Below are positions 12,480 to 22,802 of a stretch of 64,000 nt of DNA, one piece after another. The position numbers and the translations under genes were made by a program. Every line of letters starts with the position of its first letter. Position 1 is the stretch's first letter. A model generated the notes under the pieces. That model was not told the DNA's origin. It saw only the letters and a list, made by a program, of their open reading frames with translations, and did not search any database. This DNA comes from Patellaria atrata CBS 101060. Its lineage: Eukaryota; Ascomycota; Dothideomycetes; Patellariales; Patellariaceae. The stretch is taken from assembly GCA_010093705.1 (NCBI GenBank), contig MU006101.1, positions 248,001-312,000 of the forward strand. The letters are read 5' to 3'.

Positions 12480-14110
12480 CTCATTCATGTACGGACTATC
12501 TTGGGGCGCATTCTTTCTTTAAACAACAGGCAGACTATCACCTGCGCATAAGGGTTAGGTAAAACCATCTTGAAGAGTGCTTTGGGAACCCAACACTGTC
12601 GTGCGAGTCGCGTTGACAGGGAGTTAGGATCTACTTAAGGCAGATTTCTACATGGAATAGCTGGGTCCGAATTGGTGAGGCATGTAGAAGGTTCCGCGAA
12701 GCTGATCCCAACGGAAGATAAAGTTGTAGGATACTTCGCTTAGAACTAGGACTTTCTGGGATGCCTGTACTGTACGACCCCGGCACTTGAGCTTTGGTGG
12801 CTTTGTTTGAACGAACTTATTGTTGATGCATATCATCTACCAGATCCCTACCTTGTTATTAATAAGCTTTAGACAAGGTTTGTTGATTTAGTACCAATTT
12901 CTTTGAAGACAGACGAGAGGTAGTAGACAAATTCCTGCATCGAAAGAACTGTCGAGTCGGGGGAACTGAAAATATAACCGGATGTAGTAAAGCGACATCG
13001 CAGCTGCAACCTGTGTGAACTGCAAATAATGTAGCCATCCATTTGAATTTTAGATATCTTACCGGAAAAAAATCGGGGTCCTTCGGTCGTAAATATCGTA
13101 AACGCTTGTTGTAAGATAAGAAGCACCCACAAAACTCTTGGGCAGATGAATACGTCCGCTAGACGATGTGTAGAGTTCCCCATCGAATGAAATTGCCTTG
13201 ACTAATAAGAAGATTAGTACTCCAGCATTTTTTTATGATTGGTCCTGTCCAATCGAAGCCGCGCAGACGTTATGATACTGTTCTTCCTACTCCTGGGTCG
13301 TGTGACGGCAACAAGGAAACGTAGATTAGGGCTCCAGTGGCTCCGACACAAAGGTTCCAGTAGAATGACCAGCGCCATGTTGGTGAAGAATCTGCGAAAA
13401 CGCGTCAAAGATAGGATCACGTCTTCTTGAATTATGAGCCACTGTCCACGTTTTGAGAGATGTAATCTACACGGTACCTACTCTCCAGGTTAGACCAACT
13501 AAACTCAGATTCATTGGACGGTTTACTTCGGTAGTCATGATCGAAAGGAGAATTATCGCTCCAGTGTATACACCAACTCCTCCAATGCCGCATATGACCT
13601 GCCCAACGACGAGAGCTGTCAAGTTAGGCGCGGCACCGCAAACTGTAGATCAAAGCTCGAAGAAGATCACACCGAACAGAAAAAGTATCTTGTTGTCAAA
13701 CAGAATGAAAAGATTGCTCCTAGAATTCCATCCAGGAGCTTGCGCATGAGGACAAAAGAATGAGACCTACTACGACTTATAGCAGAAGATTAAATGCAAT
13801 GACTCCTAAAAGGTAGAGTACAGAGACCCAAGGTAGCTTGTCAACGTCCCCAAATAATTCCATGGTGCTGGGCTGCACGTCCGCAACAACCTTATTATCA
13901 AGTGCGAAGAGAAACACAGACGAGATGAGTGATATTACGACGGATATCCAAGATATCCTATTCATGTTCCGAAGCTTTCCATCCAAAGATGCTGCATTGG
14001 CCGTAACACCATGAGTCGTTTCTAGCTGTAGAGGTCGAGGTGCTGCTTCTGCTATCGTGTCAGTTGAAAATTCACCGAGATGGTAGCCTTGGGACCGTTA
14101 CCCTCAGTCT
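12480..14110 (-). pseudogene. MFS multidrug/metabolite exporter pseudogene (14-helix DHA2-like)
   Basis: Reverse-strand pieces match a fungal 14-helix drug:H+ antiporter. Near 13900, FLFALDNKVVADVQPSTMEL then DKLPWVSVLYLLG is helix 1 with the conserved LDxTIVxxxxP-type motif. Near 13620-13500 lie CGAAPNLTALVVGQVICGIG and then GVYTGAIILLSIMTTE, the GxxxGxG/sugar-transporter signature region. LVGLTWRV and WRWSFYWNLCVGATGALIYV follow near 13370-13330. ILQQAFTIFTTEGPRFFSGK is near 13080, and a weak C-terminal part (MPHQFGPSYS) is near 12660. Several stops and frame changes separate the pieces, so no intact product is expected. The family exports metabolites and drugs at the plasma membrane, which fits the decayed biosynthetic genes around it. 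Confidence 0.78.
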
Positions 14111-15098
14111 TCATTGCTGACTCCATTGCCGTCACTTTCATGTAGATAGAAGGTAGTAAATATTCAAGTAGAGCTTGAGTGGTGAAGATTTTCTCTTCCA
14201 AGTCTTATAAGCTGGATTAGGTTCATTTGTCCTGTCTGAGTAAGAGCTCAACGGCCATCAGAGTATTAAGAGAACAGGTCTGATTCTTGAAGACTCGAAC
14301 CGGCTATAACGAGCAGCCCCCACAAAATGATAATCTCTTTGCAGTTTATAATCGAACATATTTGCATATAACTCGCGAAGGTACTCATGAAAGCCGTGTA
14401 CATGCATTCGAGACTTACTGCTGCATACTGAAGAACCATGTCTGCGAATTGAGTTCCCTGGTCTGACGCATCCCTCTCGCATTCCTTCCCGCGGGGCAGA
14501 ATGACATTAGCTCTATTTTTGCGGGAACTGCTGATGAACTCTAGTTCTAATCGGAAGCACAAAGTGTAGGCACAAAAATCAGAGAACACCGTGATCGAGA
14601 TTTGAAGATGATTTTCCTTGGACGAGAAAATAATAGATTTGAGCTATCGCAAAACTAAGCTAAGCTGGGGTAGCGCTATGTGCAACGTAATCAACTTTAA
14701 GTATACCGTCGGCTGAACTCTTCATTATTTCGAAAAGGCAACATTCATTCCTGATGGAGTCACCTACACTTCTTGAGCTTCAAGAATGTGTAAATTGATC
14801 TGCTGCCCCAAGCTATCATCGACCTACAACCACTCACGCCATGGGACTTGTAGGGGTTCATGAGCATGTTACTATTCTCTTAGATTTTTGAGCAGAGATA
14901 ACGGATGTTATTATTACAGGTAGTTTGAATTCCCTGCTTGATTACTCTATGGCAGTTCGATGTCTACGTTAACATCCTTCTTTTGACAAAGGTGACTCTT
15001 CTTCCCAAACAGCTTCTATTACCGACAGTATCGGATCCGAAGAGCAACTAAGCCTGTTCACTTTCAAGTTCGTTCCACTTATCCGCGTCGCGCTCTTT
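14111..15098. other. Spacer between exporter and methyltransferase relics
   Basis: No gene is recognised. Two overlapping reverse open frames at 14258-14589 have no motif I can name. Confidence 0.4.
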
Positions 15099-15965
15099 CT
15101 AGTTCAAGCTTTGCTTCATAGGCAAGCCATATCCGCTGTTTGCAGTATTAGTACTATAAGCGGTCCATTGTTTTGAGGTATTCAGTGGTATGGTATTGGT
15201 TTCCGGAACGCAAGCCTCGTTAATAACTATTTTCGACTCGGTCTTCAAAACCAGGCACCAAGTTTTCAAGATCTGGGTAGCATATCGGACCAATCATGAA
15301 GTATACATCTGAATTCTTAGTTAGCTGTTCCATGAAGAGGTTATGATCCCTGAATTTAAGCTTGCCTTCCAAATGGCTCGGAAATTCCGCTTTACCAACC
15401 GCGTTGAAAAGGCCTTGCGCTTCACATTTCAAAGAAGGATACGTCCTAAGAAACTCAATATTTAAATGGAGCAATGAGAACCGCGAAAATCAACCCTGGT
15501 GGCGGGGTGCTGTCGACTTTCCACTGAAGGTCTTTGAATAAGTGCGCAAGATTGAAGTCAAGCGCAGAATGAAGATATCTCATCCCGTCCGTGAAAAGTT
15601 GAGCTCTCAGCTCCAAGTGCATGGAAGAAAGACTCGCGGCTCAGGTTAGGAAGGGTACACTCGGTGTGCTCCGGTTCTTGAGATCTGGGCCACTTCTGCA
15701 TGGCATCTATGGTTTTCGTGCCAGAAAGCCACATCTCATCACAAACGAGGCTGACTCATTAATGAGGCTCTGTAATCTATGCGAAGTACTTGGACATAAG
15801 TGAATATGCGACTGTACCTTTACGCCACTCATAGAATATATGATTCGCAATGGCCATTCTCGTTAGCGGTCGCGTGTCTTGCTCATCCATATCTCATCTT
15901 TGAGCGAGCGCTCCAGAGGAGAATTCTTCATCGATGGCAAGGTAACTGGCAATCTTCAATCGGTA
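15099..15965 (-). pseudogene. O-methyltransferase pseudogene (SAM-dependent, plant-type fungal OMT)
   Basis: Reverse pieces follow an O-methyltransferase from N to C. A winged-helix dimerisation part lies near 15960-15830 (LKIASYLAIDEEFSSGALAQ, then TRPLTRMAIANHIFYEW). SASFVMRCGFLARK and KWPRSQEPEHT lie near 15740-15680. FTDGMRYLHSALDFNLAHLF is near 15590, and a catalytic-domain part near 15400-15200 includes SDVYFMI, LRNLVPGFEDRVE and SKIVINEACVPETN. The Rossmann glycine motif region is poorly preserved, and several stops and frame changes occur. The better-preserved OMT at 59.5-60.9 kb is in the same superfamily but is not a close copy by eye. It may once have modified the product of the neighbouring P450/UstYa-type enzymes. 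Confidence 0.65.
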
Positions 15966-16310
15966 TATAGCCCAATGAGATTTTTCGTCTTCCGTAATGT
16001 TCGGATGATAACATTCACGGTAGTTCCACTGTCGAAGCTTCTGTAACAGTTATCGGCTAAGAAAGACAGGTCTTCGACATTCATGAAAACCCTACAATAA
16101 AATGCAATTGGTGGTACACTCCCAGCCACGCCATTTATCCTCCATCTTCTAGAAACTCCACAGAACTCTGATTATTCAATTTTAACTCAGCTGCAGACAC
16201 ACGTAAAGTGGTCTTTTCTAAGAGCTCATGCCACGCAATGTCAACGGAAGGACTTGGAGGGCCAGCATAAGGTGAAATTTCAAAAATCTGTGTAGGTTTG
16301 CGCGGTATAC
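15966..16310 (-). pseudogene. UstYa-like (DUF3328) oxidase fragment
   Basis: The reverse strand reads EISPYAGPPSPSVDIAWHEL near 16280, then MAWLGVYHQLH near 16130, then LRQWNYREC, YHPNITEDEKSHWAIYR near 16030-15970. The order SPYAGPPSpxVDxAWxxL, then HQLHC, then YxxxYxxN.TxxE...H is the hallmark of the UstYa/DUF3328 family. These oxidases act in ribosomally made cyclic peptide (dikaritin) and other fungal pathways. The second HxxHC motif and the membrane anchor are not seen, and stops interrupt it. Its C-terminal end abuts the N-terminal end of the O-methyltransferase relic with no spacer. Confidence 0.6.
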
Positions 16311-17147
16311 AATAAATATTAAGATTTGGTCGAGTTATGATAGTTAGTTGGTGTTCTAATTACTTAAGGGAGTCTCACAATTGAGAGCTATGGCCATTGG
16401 TGACGTCCATCTCCGCAGGAAGAAAATGACGAAAGTATACGCACTGATTAAGAGAACGTGAAGGTAAAGTAAGTAAGTAAGTAGCGGCATTGAATTTCGT
16501 TCTTCTAATTTAGTGCTATTCGTGTTTTCTTGTCTTTTCTTCGTAGAAATTTCCGTTTGTTCCGCAAAGTTTGCAAGCTACTCATCAGTTACCCTGAAAG
16601 TAGAAAATAAGATAAGAGTTGATTAAGGTCGCACGAACTAATGAATCCTTGAAATTACTATATCCCTGCTAACAGCTATCTTCATTCTACCTCGAGACTT
16701 CGCCGCTTTGGTACCACGTTGAACCAACATGGAGCCTTCTAAGTACGATAACATAGATTAACCTCACCCAGATCAAAAATAATTTAGTAACCTGGATTGC
16801 TCATGTAGCTTATTTGCATGCTGCATATGAGGGACCATGAAAGCAGTTACACTACGTTATCGCGTGACCAGGGGTAGAAGCGAATATAACTGAACGCCGA
16901 TGATGATCATGTTGGAAAAGTTCATCAGGTAGACCTCGGATTCAATCAAATATTATACAGAGTGAGTAACCTTAACGTATTAGAACGCTGTGTGAAGATA
17001 ATGGTATTATCACAAAGTTTATCAGCAATATATATTCGAACGAGAATACTAGTATTCAGCATCTCTACTCCTAAATTTGATTAGTGGACTTACAACCCCT
17101 ACTTGAGAATCAAACTCCTGATTGAAATTCAAACACCAGCTTGAAAA
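16311..17147. other. AT-rich spacer, no gene seen
   Basis: Nothing recognisable on either strand beyond the N-terminal remnants of the UstYa-like piece. Confidence 0.4.
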
Positions 17148-17748
17148 TTACGCTCCCAAATGAAATTCGAACTCATATTGTCGGTGATGGAGTAAAAAGA
17201 AGTCCTTATTATTCTCCGGATACGTGTATTTTGACAACTGAATTTTGGTGCGCGACGACTGTGCACGCTCTGAAACCGTGCACGGCCTGAACAAGACCCT
17301 TACAGCCCATCCCCTGATGAAGATAGCCTGGTGGTTTTCTCCGTCTTTTTCATACCTCGATACCACCATCGCGCGATATTCGGTTTTCTCACCGGCGGGG
17401 AACTTTGTTAATTCGATTAGCGGTCCGAATCGACCGCCGAAGTAAGGTGATTCGGCTTTGGCTGAGTCACCCTGGAAATAATCCCAAGCCTCCCTATCTT
17501 CGTCAAACTTCAACTTCTCTGTGAAAGCAGTCTATTAGTCTCTCTATCCACTCTTTCGGACGATGAGTTCTATCGTTATCTCTCTTGGGCCCGGTCTCTT
17601 GCTGGTGAAATATGATTTCAGCCAGCTCGGGGCCCTTCACAGCGAGATCAGGAACGCTATACTCTACGTCTAGTTTACATCAGTAATGCCAAATAAACAT
17701 GTTTGATCCCTGGGAATGCCACTTACAGGTGCTCATATTGAATGACAT
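17148..17748 (-). CDS. Unrecognised small soluble protein, two to three exons
   Basis: I do not recognise this family. A candidate start is at 17748 (MSFNMST). An intron with donor GTAAGT near 17727 leads to EYSVPDLAVKGPELAEIIFH. A second probable intron ends TTTCACAG near 17522 with an ACTAAT branch site. The long last exon contains FDEDREAWDYFQGDSAKAES, FGGRFGPLIELTKFPAGEKT and EYRAMVVSRYEKDGE. Composition is mixed and charged, with no signal peptide or membrane helix. The second donor is weak (GTCCGA), so a one-base frame break is the alternative and the gene may be broken like its neighbours to the left. Confidence 0.4.
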
Positions 17749-18062
17749 TTTCCACAGTAATATTTCTCTCTCCCTTGTTGTTCGTAAGCTGTAGCCTACA
17801 GTAATAAAGTTCACAGAAAAAGGAAAAAATCGTGATATATATAGGAGAGTGTAAGAAAAGATCCTCCGTGGAAGTTACATTGATCAGCGAAAGGCGATTC
17901 GAGTAAGTTCCTACAGGTAAGAAAGGAGAACTTACCATACTGTCTCAAAATCCGGATACATCTGACTCCATGAGAGTCATCGCGGCAACGATGCCGGAGA
18001 CTGCCTCATCATTTCATCTAATCGGATCATAGAAAACGCGGTATAGTCAGACAACCGATCGA

Positions 18063-18385
18063 GAGTGAGGCTGAGTATAATACGTGGAGTAGTATATTCA
18101 ATAACTTTTAAGACAACTTAGGACAGCAGATATCTTCGACGTGTATGATCTGCTTCTTTCACCAGTCCGATCATAAAAAGGGCCGAGCGAGAGTGAGCTA
18201 GAAAGTACAACACGTGGAGGAGTATATTCAGAAAATCCAGAGATACCAGGATGGCGGATGCATTCGACGTACTGGATCTGATCATAAGAAAAAAGGTATA
18301 ATCAGAAATTGCCCTCTGAAGTGAGGCCGAGAAGTATAACACGTGGAGCAGCACATGTAGGAAACTTTCGAAATAAATTAGAGAA
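18063..18385. repeat. Three diverged tandem units, period about 129-130 bp
   Basis: Aligned by eye on the core (T/C)ACGTGGAG at 18082, 18212 and 18341. Each unit has GAGTGAG- or AAGTGAG-like sequence before the core and ATTCA- or GTAGGAAA-like sequence after it, and each has GATCATA upstream. The copies differ at many positions, so the array is old. The reverse open frame 18118-18480 is a by-product (repeated LHVLYF in its translation). Confidence 0.65.
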
Positions 18386-18928
18386 TTGTATACCCTACAA
18401 TCGGGGAACCGGGCAGAACTCTCTGTACTACGGTAAATACCGACTGTGATTTTCGGGACAAAGATCACATTACCTTTCATCTACACCATCTTCCCAAAAA
18501 TGAAACATCTCTATCTAAATCTGCGGTCGGAAGCTATACAACCTCATAGTATCGATTTGTAACTCTAATCGCGGAGGATATGGTGCTGGAATTTAGTATG
18601 GTGAGTTCTTGGAGATTTTAGTATCCCCTGCAGATATCCGGTTTCTGTGTGCCACTTACCCACAAGATCCGTCTGATTCTTTATAGTTAAGAAAAGTTTA
18701 GAAGGAATCTTTTCGTTACCAGTAGAACTCCTCTGTCCCTGTCCGCTCACTCTGGGCCACTCAGTAGACACTCCACTCAGCTCTCAATGCTTGTTGTTGG
18801 TAAATAACCGTATAACGAACTTCAAAGTACAAAACACTTGCACATGCATGATCTAGAACAGCCATGGAGAGCTACTTGAGTGTTCACCGAGTAGAGTGTC
18901 GCAAAGCGTACAGGCACGGACACTCAAC

Positions 18929-19175
18929 GTCAACGGTGCTGCGCAACGTTCCAAGACTCATCACTCATAACCTAGACTGAATCATCCCATTTGAAAAGCC
19001 AGAGAACTTATAAAACGTAAAGGACAGGACTGACTCAGAAGATTTGAAGAGAGTATACAGTCAACGGTGCTGCATAATACTCCCACTCATAATCTCGATC
19101 GAATCGTCCCTTCGAAAAGCTAGAGAACTTACAAAACCCAAAAAACAGGTTGGACCCAGAAAATTCGAAGACTAC
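18929..19175. repeat. Two diverged tandem units, period 131 bp
   Basis: GTCAACGGTGCTGC occurs at 18929 and 19060. Both copies continue with CTCATAA.CT, GAATC.TCCC, TTGAAAAGC or TCGAAAAGC, then AGAGAACTTA.AAAAC. The period nearly equals that of the array 550 bp to the left, and a short stretch (TTCGAAA..TAGAGAA) is similar between the two. Confidence 0.65.
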
Positions 19176-20915
19176 TATCTGACTGTTCTGGCCGCCGTGT
19201 TACCAACTCTGAAAAACTCCTCATAAGAATCAGAAAGACGACACCCTGACCAACACTTTGAACACGAAGGGTGAGTAACCCAAAACATTAACTAGAAAGT
19301 TTCAAAAAAAAGAGATAGAGAGTTGCTATAAGTCCAGGGACCTTTACCGGAAATGCATTCACCTTGTGAGAATCCCGTCACTGTCTCCCAAGGATCGCGA
19401 TTATGGACGCAGTCACTTCCCGCCCGAGACTCAGAACGAGCACACACTGTTCATGTGCTGACTGAGGCTGAGATGACTCGCGATCTGATATGATGCAGGG
19501 ACGGCATTGCGATGACTGTTCTCGTCTATATCTGAGCATCCGCTCCCTCTGTACCTCTTCTTCACCACAACTGCGAATTCAACCAGCCATGACAAAGTGA
19601 AGAATATTACTAACAGAAAGTTGATCGAATATGGCGACATCGGGACATCAGTGGGAAGGACCACCCACTCGTCCAAACGGACCCAGGGAGGGGACAAGAG
19701 CCCGACCGCACCACTAGTCCGGTAGACCTCATTGCAGCTGAAGAGTGTCAAAACATGCCCCTAGGTAAGAAGATCCTCTCTTAGGGTGCGTAAATCTCAA
19801 GATTGATATCTAGTATTGCAGAGAATATCCGGTTTTACCTTTCGCTAATTTAAAGATCGACTATGCACACCGTAATTACCCTGACGTAATTACCGAGCGT
19901 CTCGTAACGATCGAAGCGAAACATTATGTTCGAGTAGCAGTAATTTTGGTTGAAGACATTCCCGCCGTGGGCGGCTCATTCGCAAAGCTCATCATGGTAT
20001 CAAAGACGATGTCAACCCGTCTGGACGCCTTGCGGAACCTGCTTTGCGATGCAGAAAAGAAACCAGTTAATAGGTAGCTTTATGATACTAAATCTGGCCA
20101 GAATCCGGAGAAGTTTGAAACTCTATACACCCGTTTCGATCCTTCGGACTTGGCGCCAGAATCATAGGACGGCGGAGTTTTCAGTAACCTCTACAGGGTA
20201 GGACCCCATGCGTCCCCGGTGAAATCCATGGCAGTTTACAGCAGTCTGTTTAAGGTCCAAGCACTGAATGATTCCTTAAACGGCGATGTTAGGCAGAGAT
20301 TATCTATAATACATACTTACCCATTCATAACAAATTGGTTATCAATAGATGTTCCTTAAAAATGTTTTAGATTGTTCTTCAATGAGAAGGTGATGACGTG
20401 CTATCAAATGACCATACATGTTTCTCAAAAATATTGCTATCAACCTTTCAATTGGTAAGAGAAGTTAAGACCACTGGAACCAACCGAGCTGAGATCTGAG
20501 AAGTGTTGTGCGAGTGGTAGTAGATGCGATATAGTAGTCGCTCGCGAGAGTTACAAGTATAATGTGCACCCTTTGCGGTATTCCTCAGCTCACTAAAGAA
20601 ATTAGCCAACTGTATGACGGCAGAAATAGTATTTCAGAATAGATACTATAGAACGAGGAGACTCGAGACTCGCGATTCCCGCGAGAAATTTATGAAATGC
20701 GTGGAGTATAGTAAATGACTTACTAGGTGTCGAATAATCTAGGCCATGGGAATAGCAGAGATAGCAGTCCTCCGGACGCAATTATGAGCCGAGAAAGTGG
20801 AAACAACCGGATACCACCCCATGAGTGGTGTCAAGAGAGTACACCAACGTCCCAGGATTACGTGGTAATCGCCCAAATTGTACCTAATAGCAAATGAGCT
20901 TTTCAATTACCCCTA

Positions 20916-22478
20916 TCACCCTGAACTCCCCCCCCTCCTAATAACCGGCGTCAAAACCCTAACCTCCTCCATTGGATCCCCCCTGTCAAGCGGCGTAAAC
21001 GGGCTCTTCTCCACCGCCTTTACAAGTGCTCCAAAAAGTTTCGTAGACCCAGGGGTAACAAGTCCATCGAGCCCAGAATCCGCAACTAGCGGATCGACCA
21101 TGGGATCCGTACAATAGAGCGCGAGGAGCTTGTCGACGGTATCCTGCAGACGGCCGGTATGCTGATTGAGGGGTGTGGTTGTGATATTGCGGCGCTTAGA
21201 TATGGTGAGTATGTGTAGAGTAGAGATGCTAGAGAGGGGAGACTAACGAATGTGAAAACTGTACCCTTGAAGACTTGATGGTAGATGAGTTTGTACTCTT
21301 CGTCTTTCGGGGCATCGTCTGTCGTATATTCATCTAGAGATTTGACTCCTACGGGTCCAACATTCGAATCCTTGCGGTTATGGTTCGTTTTCTTTCTTTG
21401 CTGTAGCCCATACAAGCGCATGCCGGCCATGACCAATCTCGAAATCGTTTCCTTGTTCTTGCTCTCAACTGTAGATCCCTCATTAGCATTCGCTATACTG
21501 GTAACCCTCGAAAGAGAGGATCTCTTATCGAGATGACCTTTCCTGCTAGTGGGCCTCGAGTCTAACGAAATACTGGGAGATCGGGACAACGGCCTCGTAC
21601 TTATAGGCACGGAAAGAGGTCCTTGGGGACCAGATCGGTCCTCCGATGCCGCACTCGAAAGTTTACCTCCAATCGACAGAGATCGTCTATGCGCACTACC
21701 AGCAGTAGCTCCATCCGCCTTGGACGCCGCCGCCGCAATACCCTCCCCGCCCTTCCGCTTAGCCTTTCTCCGCAGCTCCGTGGCCTGATCAAACACGTCC
21801 GTGACCGCCTTCCTCTTACTCGCCGCGTCTTGAACCTCCCAGGGGGTGGGAAGAAACCTCGCCTCCACCTCCTCCCCCGCTTTTCTCCTCTTTTCTCTCC
21901 CGGGCGACAAAGGCGGCGTCGGTGGGAGACCCTGCGTCAGCAAATCTGACGACAGCGGCAACGCGCGTATCTCCAGTTTGACCTCCTTGCCTTCTTCCGC
22001 CGGGCCTTCAAGAGTCCCGTAAAACAGTATCTCCGTAATCTTCGGCCAAGACGCAGCTTGTCCATCCTTCTGCACCACCGCGACTAAGGCCCCAACAGGT
22101 GACTGTCTGCATCCCGCCTGCCACCACGACAGCTTCTCCGCCCCTTCTGGTCCAGGTTCTACTACCTCGTCCCCCGGCTCCGCCAGTAACGTATCTCCAA
22201 ACCACGTCTCCGTCTCCTTGCACGCAGTCCAAACATCTCGACTCGGTCCAGCAGCTAAACAAAGCGGGATCTGCGCCGTCGCAACGAGGCTTATAAACTT
22301 AAATTCGTTTACTAACACGTTGAGATTCGACGGGGGCGAAGTGGAGCCGGAAGAGGAAATGTGTACATCTGCATACGCGCGGGAATTAGTGACAATTCTC
22401 GCGAGAGAAACAGGGAAAATGCAAGCCTTTGAGTAATTGGTCGTTAGGAAGTGAAAGAGAACCGGTCCATACGTCCAT
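20916..22478 (-). CDS. SLD7: Sld7-like DNA replication initiation factor
   Basis: Sld7 binds Sld3 and helps DDK/CDK-driven loading of Cdc45 at replication origins in the nucleus. Three exons give 488 residues: 22478-22412, 22368-21248 and 21194-20916. The first exon supplies the N-terminus (MDVWTGSLSLPNDQLLKG). The 43-nt intron 22411-22369 contains CACTAAT and ends GCAG. The middle exon has KFISLVATAQIPLCLAAGPS (N-terminal beta domain) and a long Ser/Lys/Arg-rich linker. The C-terminal Sld7 domain spans ISRLVMAGMRLYGLQQRK, EEYKLIYHQVFKGTVFTF and GRLQDTVDKLLALYCTDPMV. A start further inside, at the GTG at 22318, would lose the conserved N-terminus. The family call rests on domain layout and the C-terminal helix pattern. 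Confidence 0.75.
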
Positions 22479-22802
22479 CGTATGCGAGAGTATCCAAACT
22501 CATGCGATTCGAGTTATTTTGTAGTAGAAAGGGTCAGGTCAGACGGGAGGGGTGAGGTCAAATTAACAAACGCGTCTATGCACGGTTCGCGAAGTCACAT
22601 GATCATGATTTAAATAGAAATAATGCAAAGCTTACCAGAATGCATTTTTTTAAGAACTATATACAAGAGGTATCCCGCAAGGGTATAAATCATCTAAAAT
22701 ATGCACATTGACAAAACGATAGAAGTTATAGCCATGACTTCATCAATCCCTACTCCATACCATCCCAATCGTTCAAAAAGCGCTGACTTATGCAACATTT
22801 CC
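22479..22802. other. Spacer: Sld7 promoter and LPMO 3' region
   Basis: No gene. It is AT-rich toward 22.6-22.75 kb, next to the LPMO stop, and probably includes its 3' UTR. Confidence 0.5.

Larger units (their letters stand above)
17749..20915. other. Gene desert with two arrays of diverged ~130-bp repeats
   Basis: No convincing gene in 3.2 kb. It contains the repeats at 18063-18385 and 18929-19175. A stretch near 19950-20200 shows short protein-like pieces in different frames (for example GGSFAKLIMVSKTMSTRLDA and NPEKFETLYTRFDPSDLAPE) that may be another gene relic. The reverse open frame 19431-19751 has one possible membrane helix but no family. Confidence 0.45.

Noticed and set aside
18118-18480. 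120-codon reverse open frame
   Set aside because: It is the translation of the tandem repeat array, with repeated LHVLYF.
22099-22318. Start of Sld7 at GTG 22318
   Set aside because: An upstream ATG exon joins in phase and supplies the conserved N-terminus.
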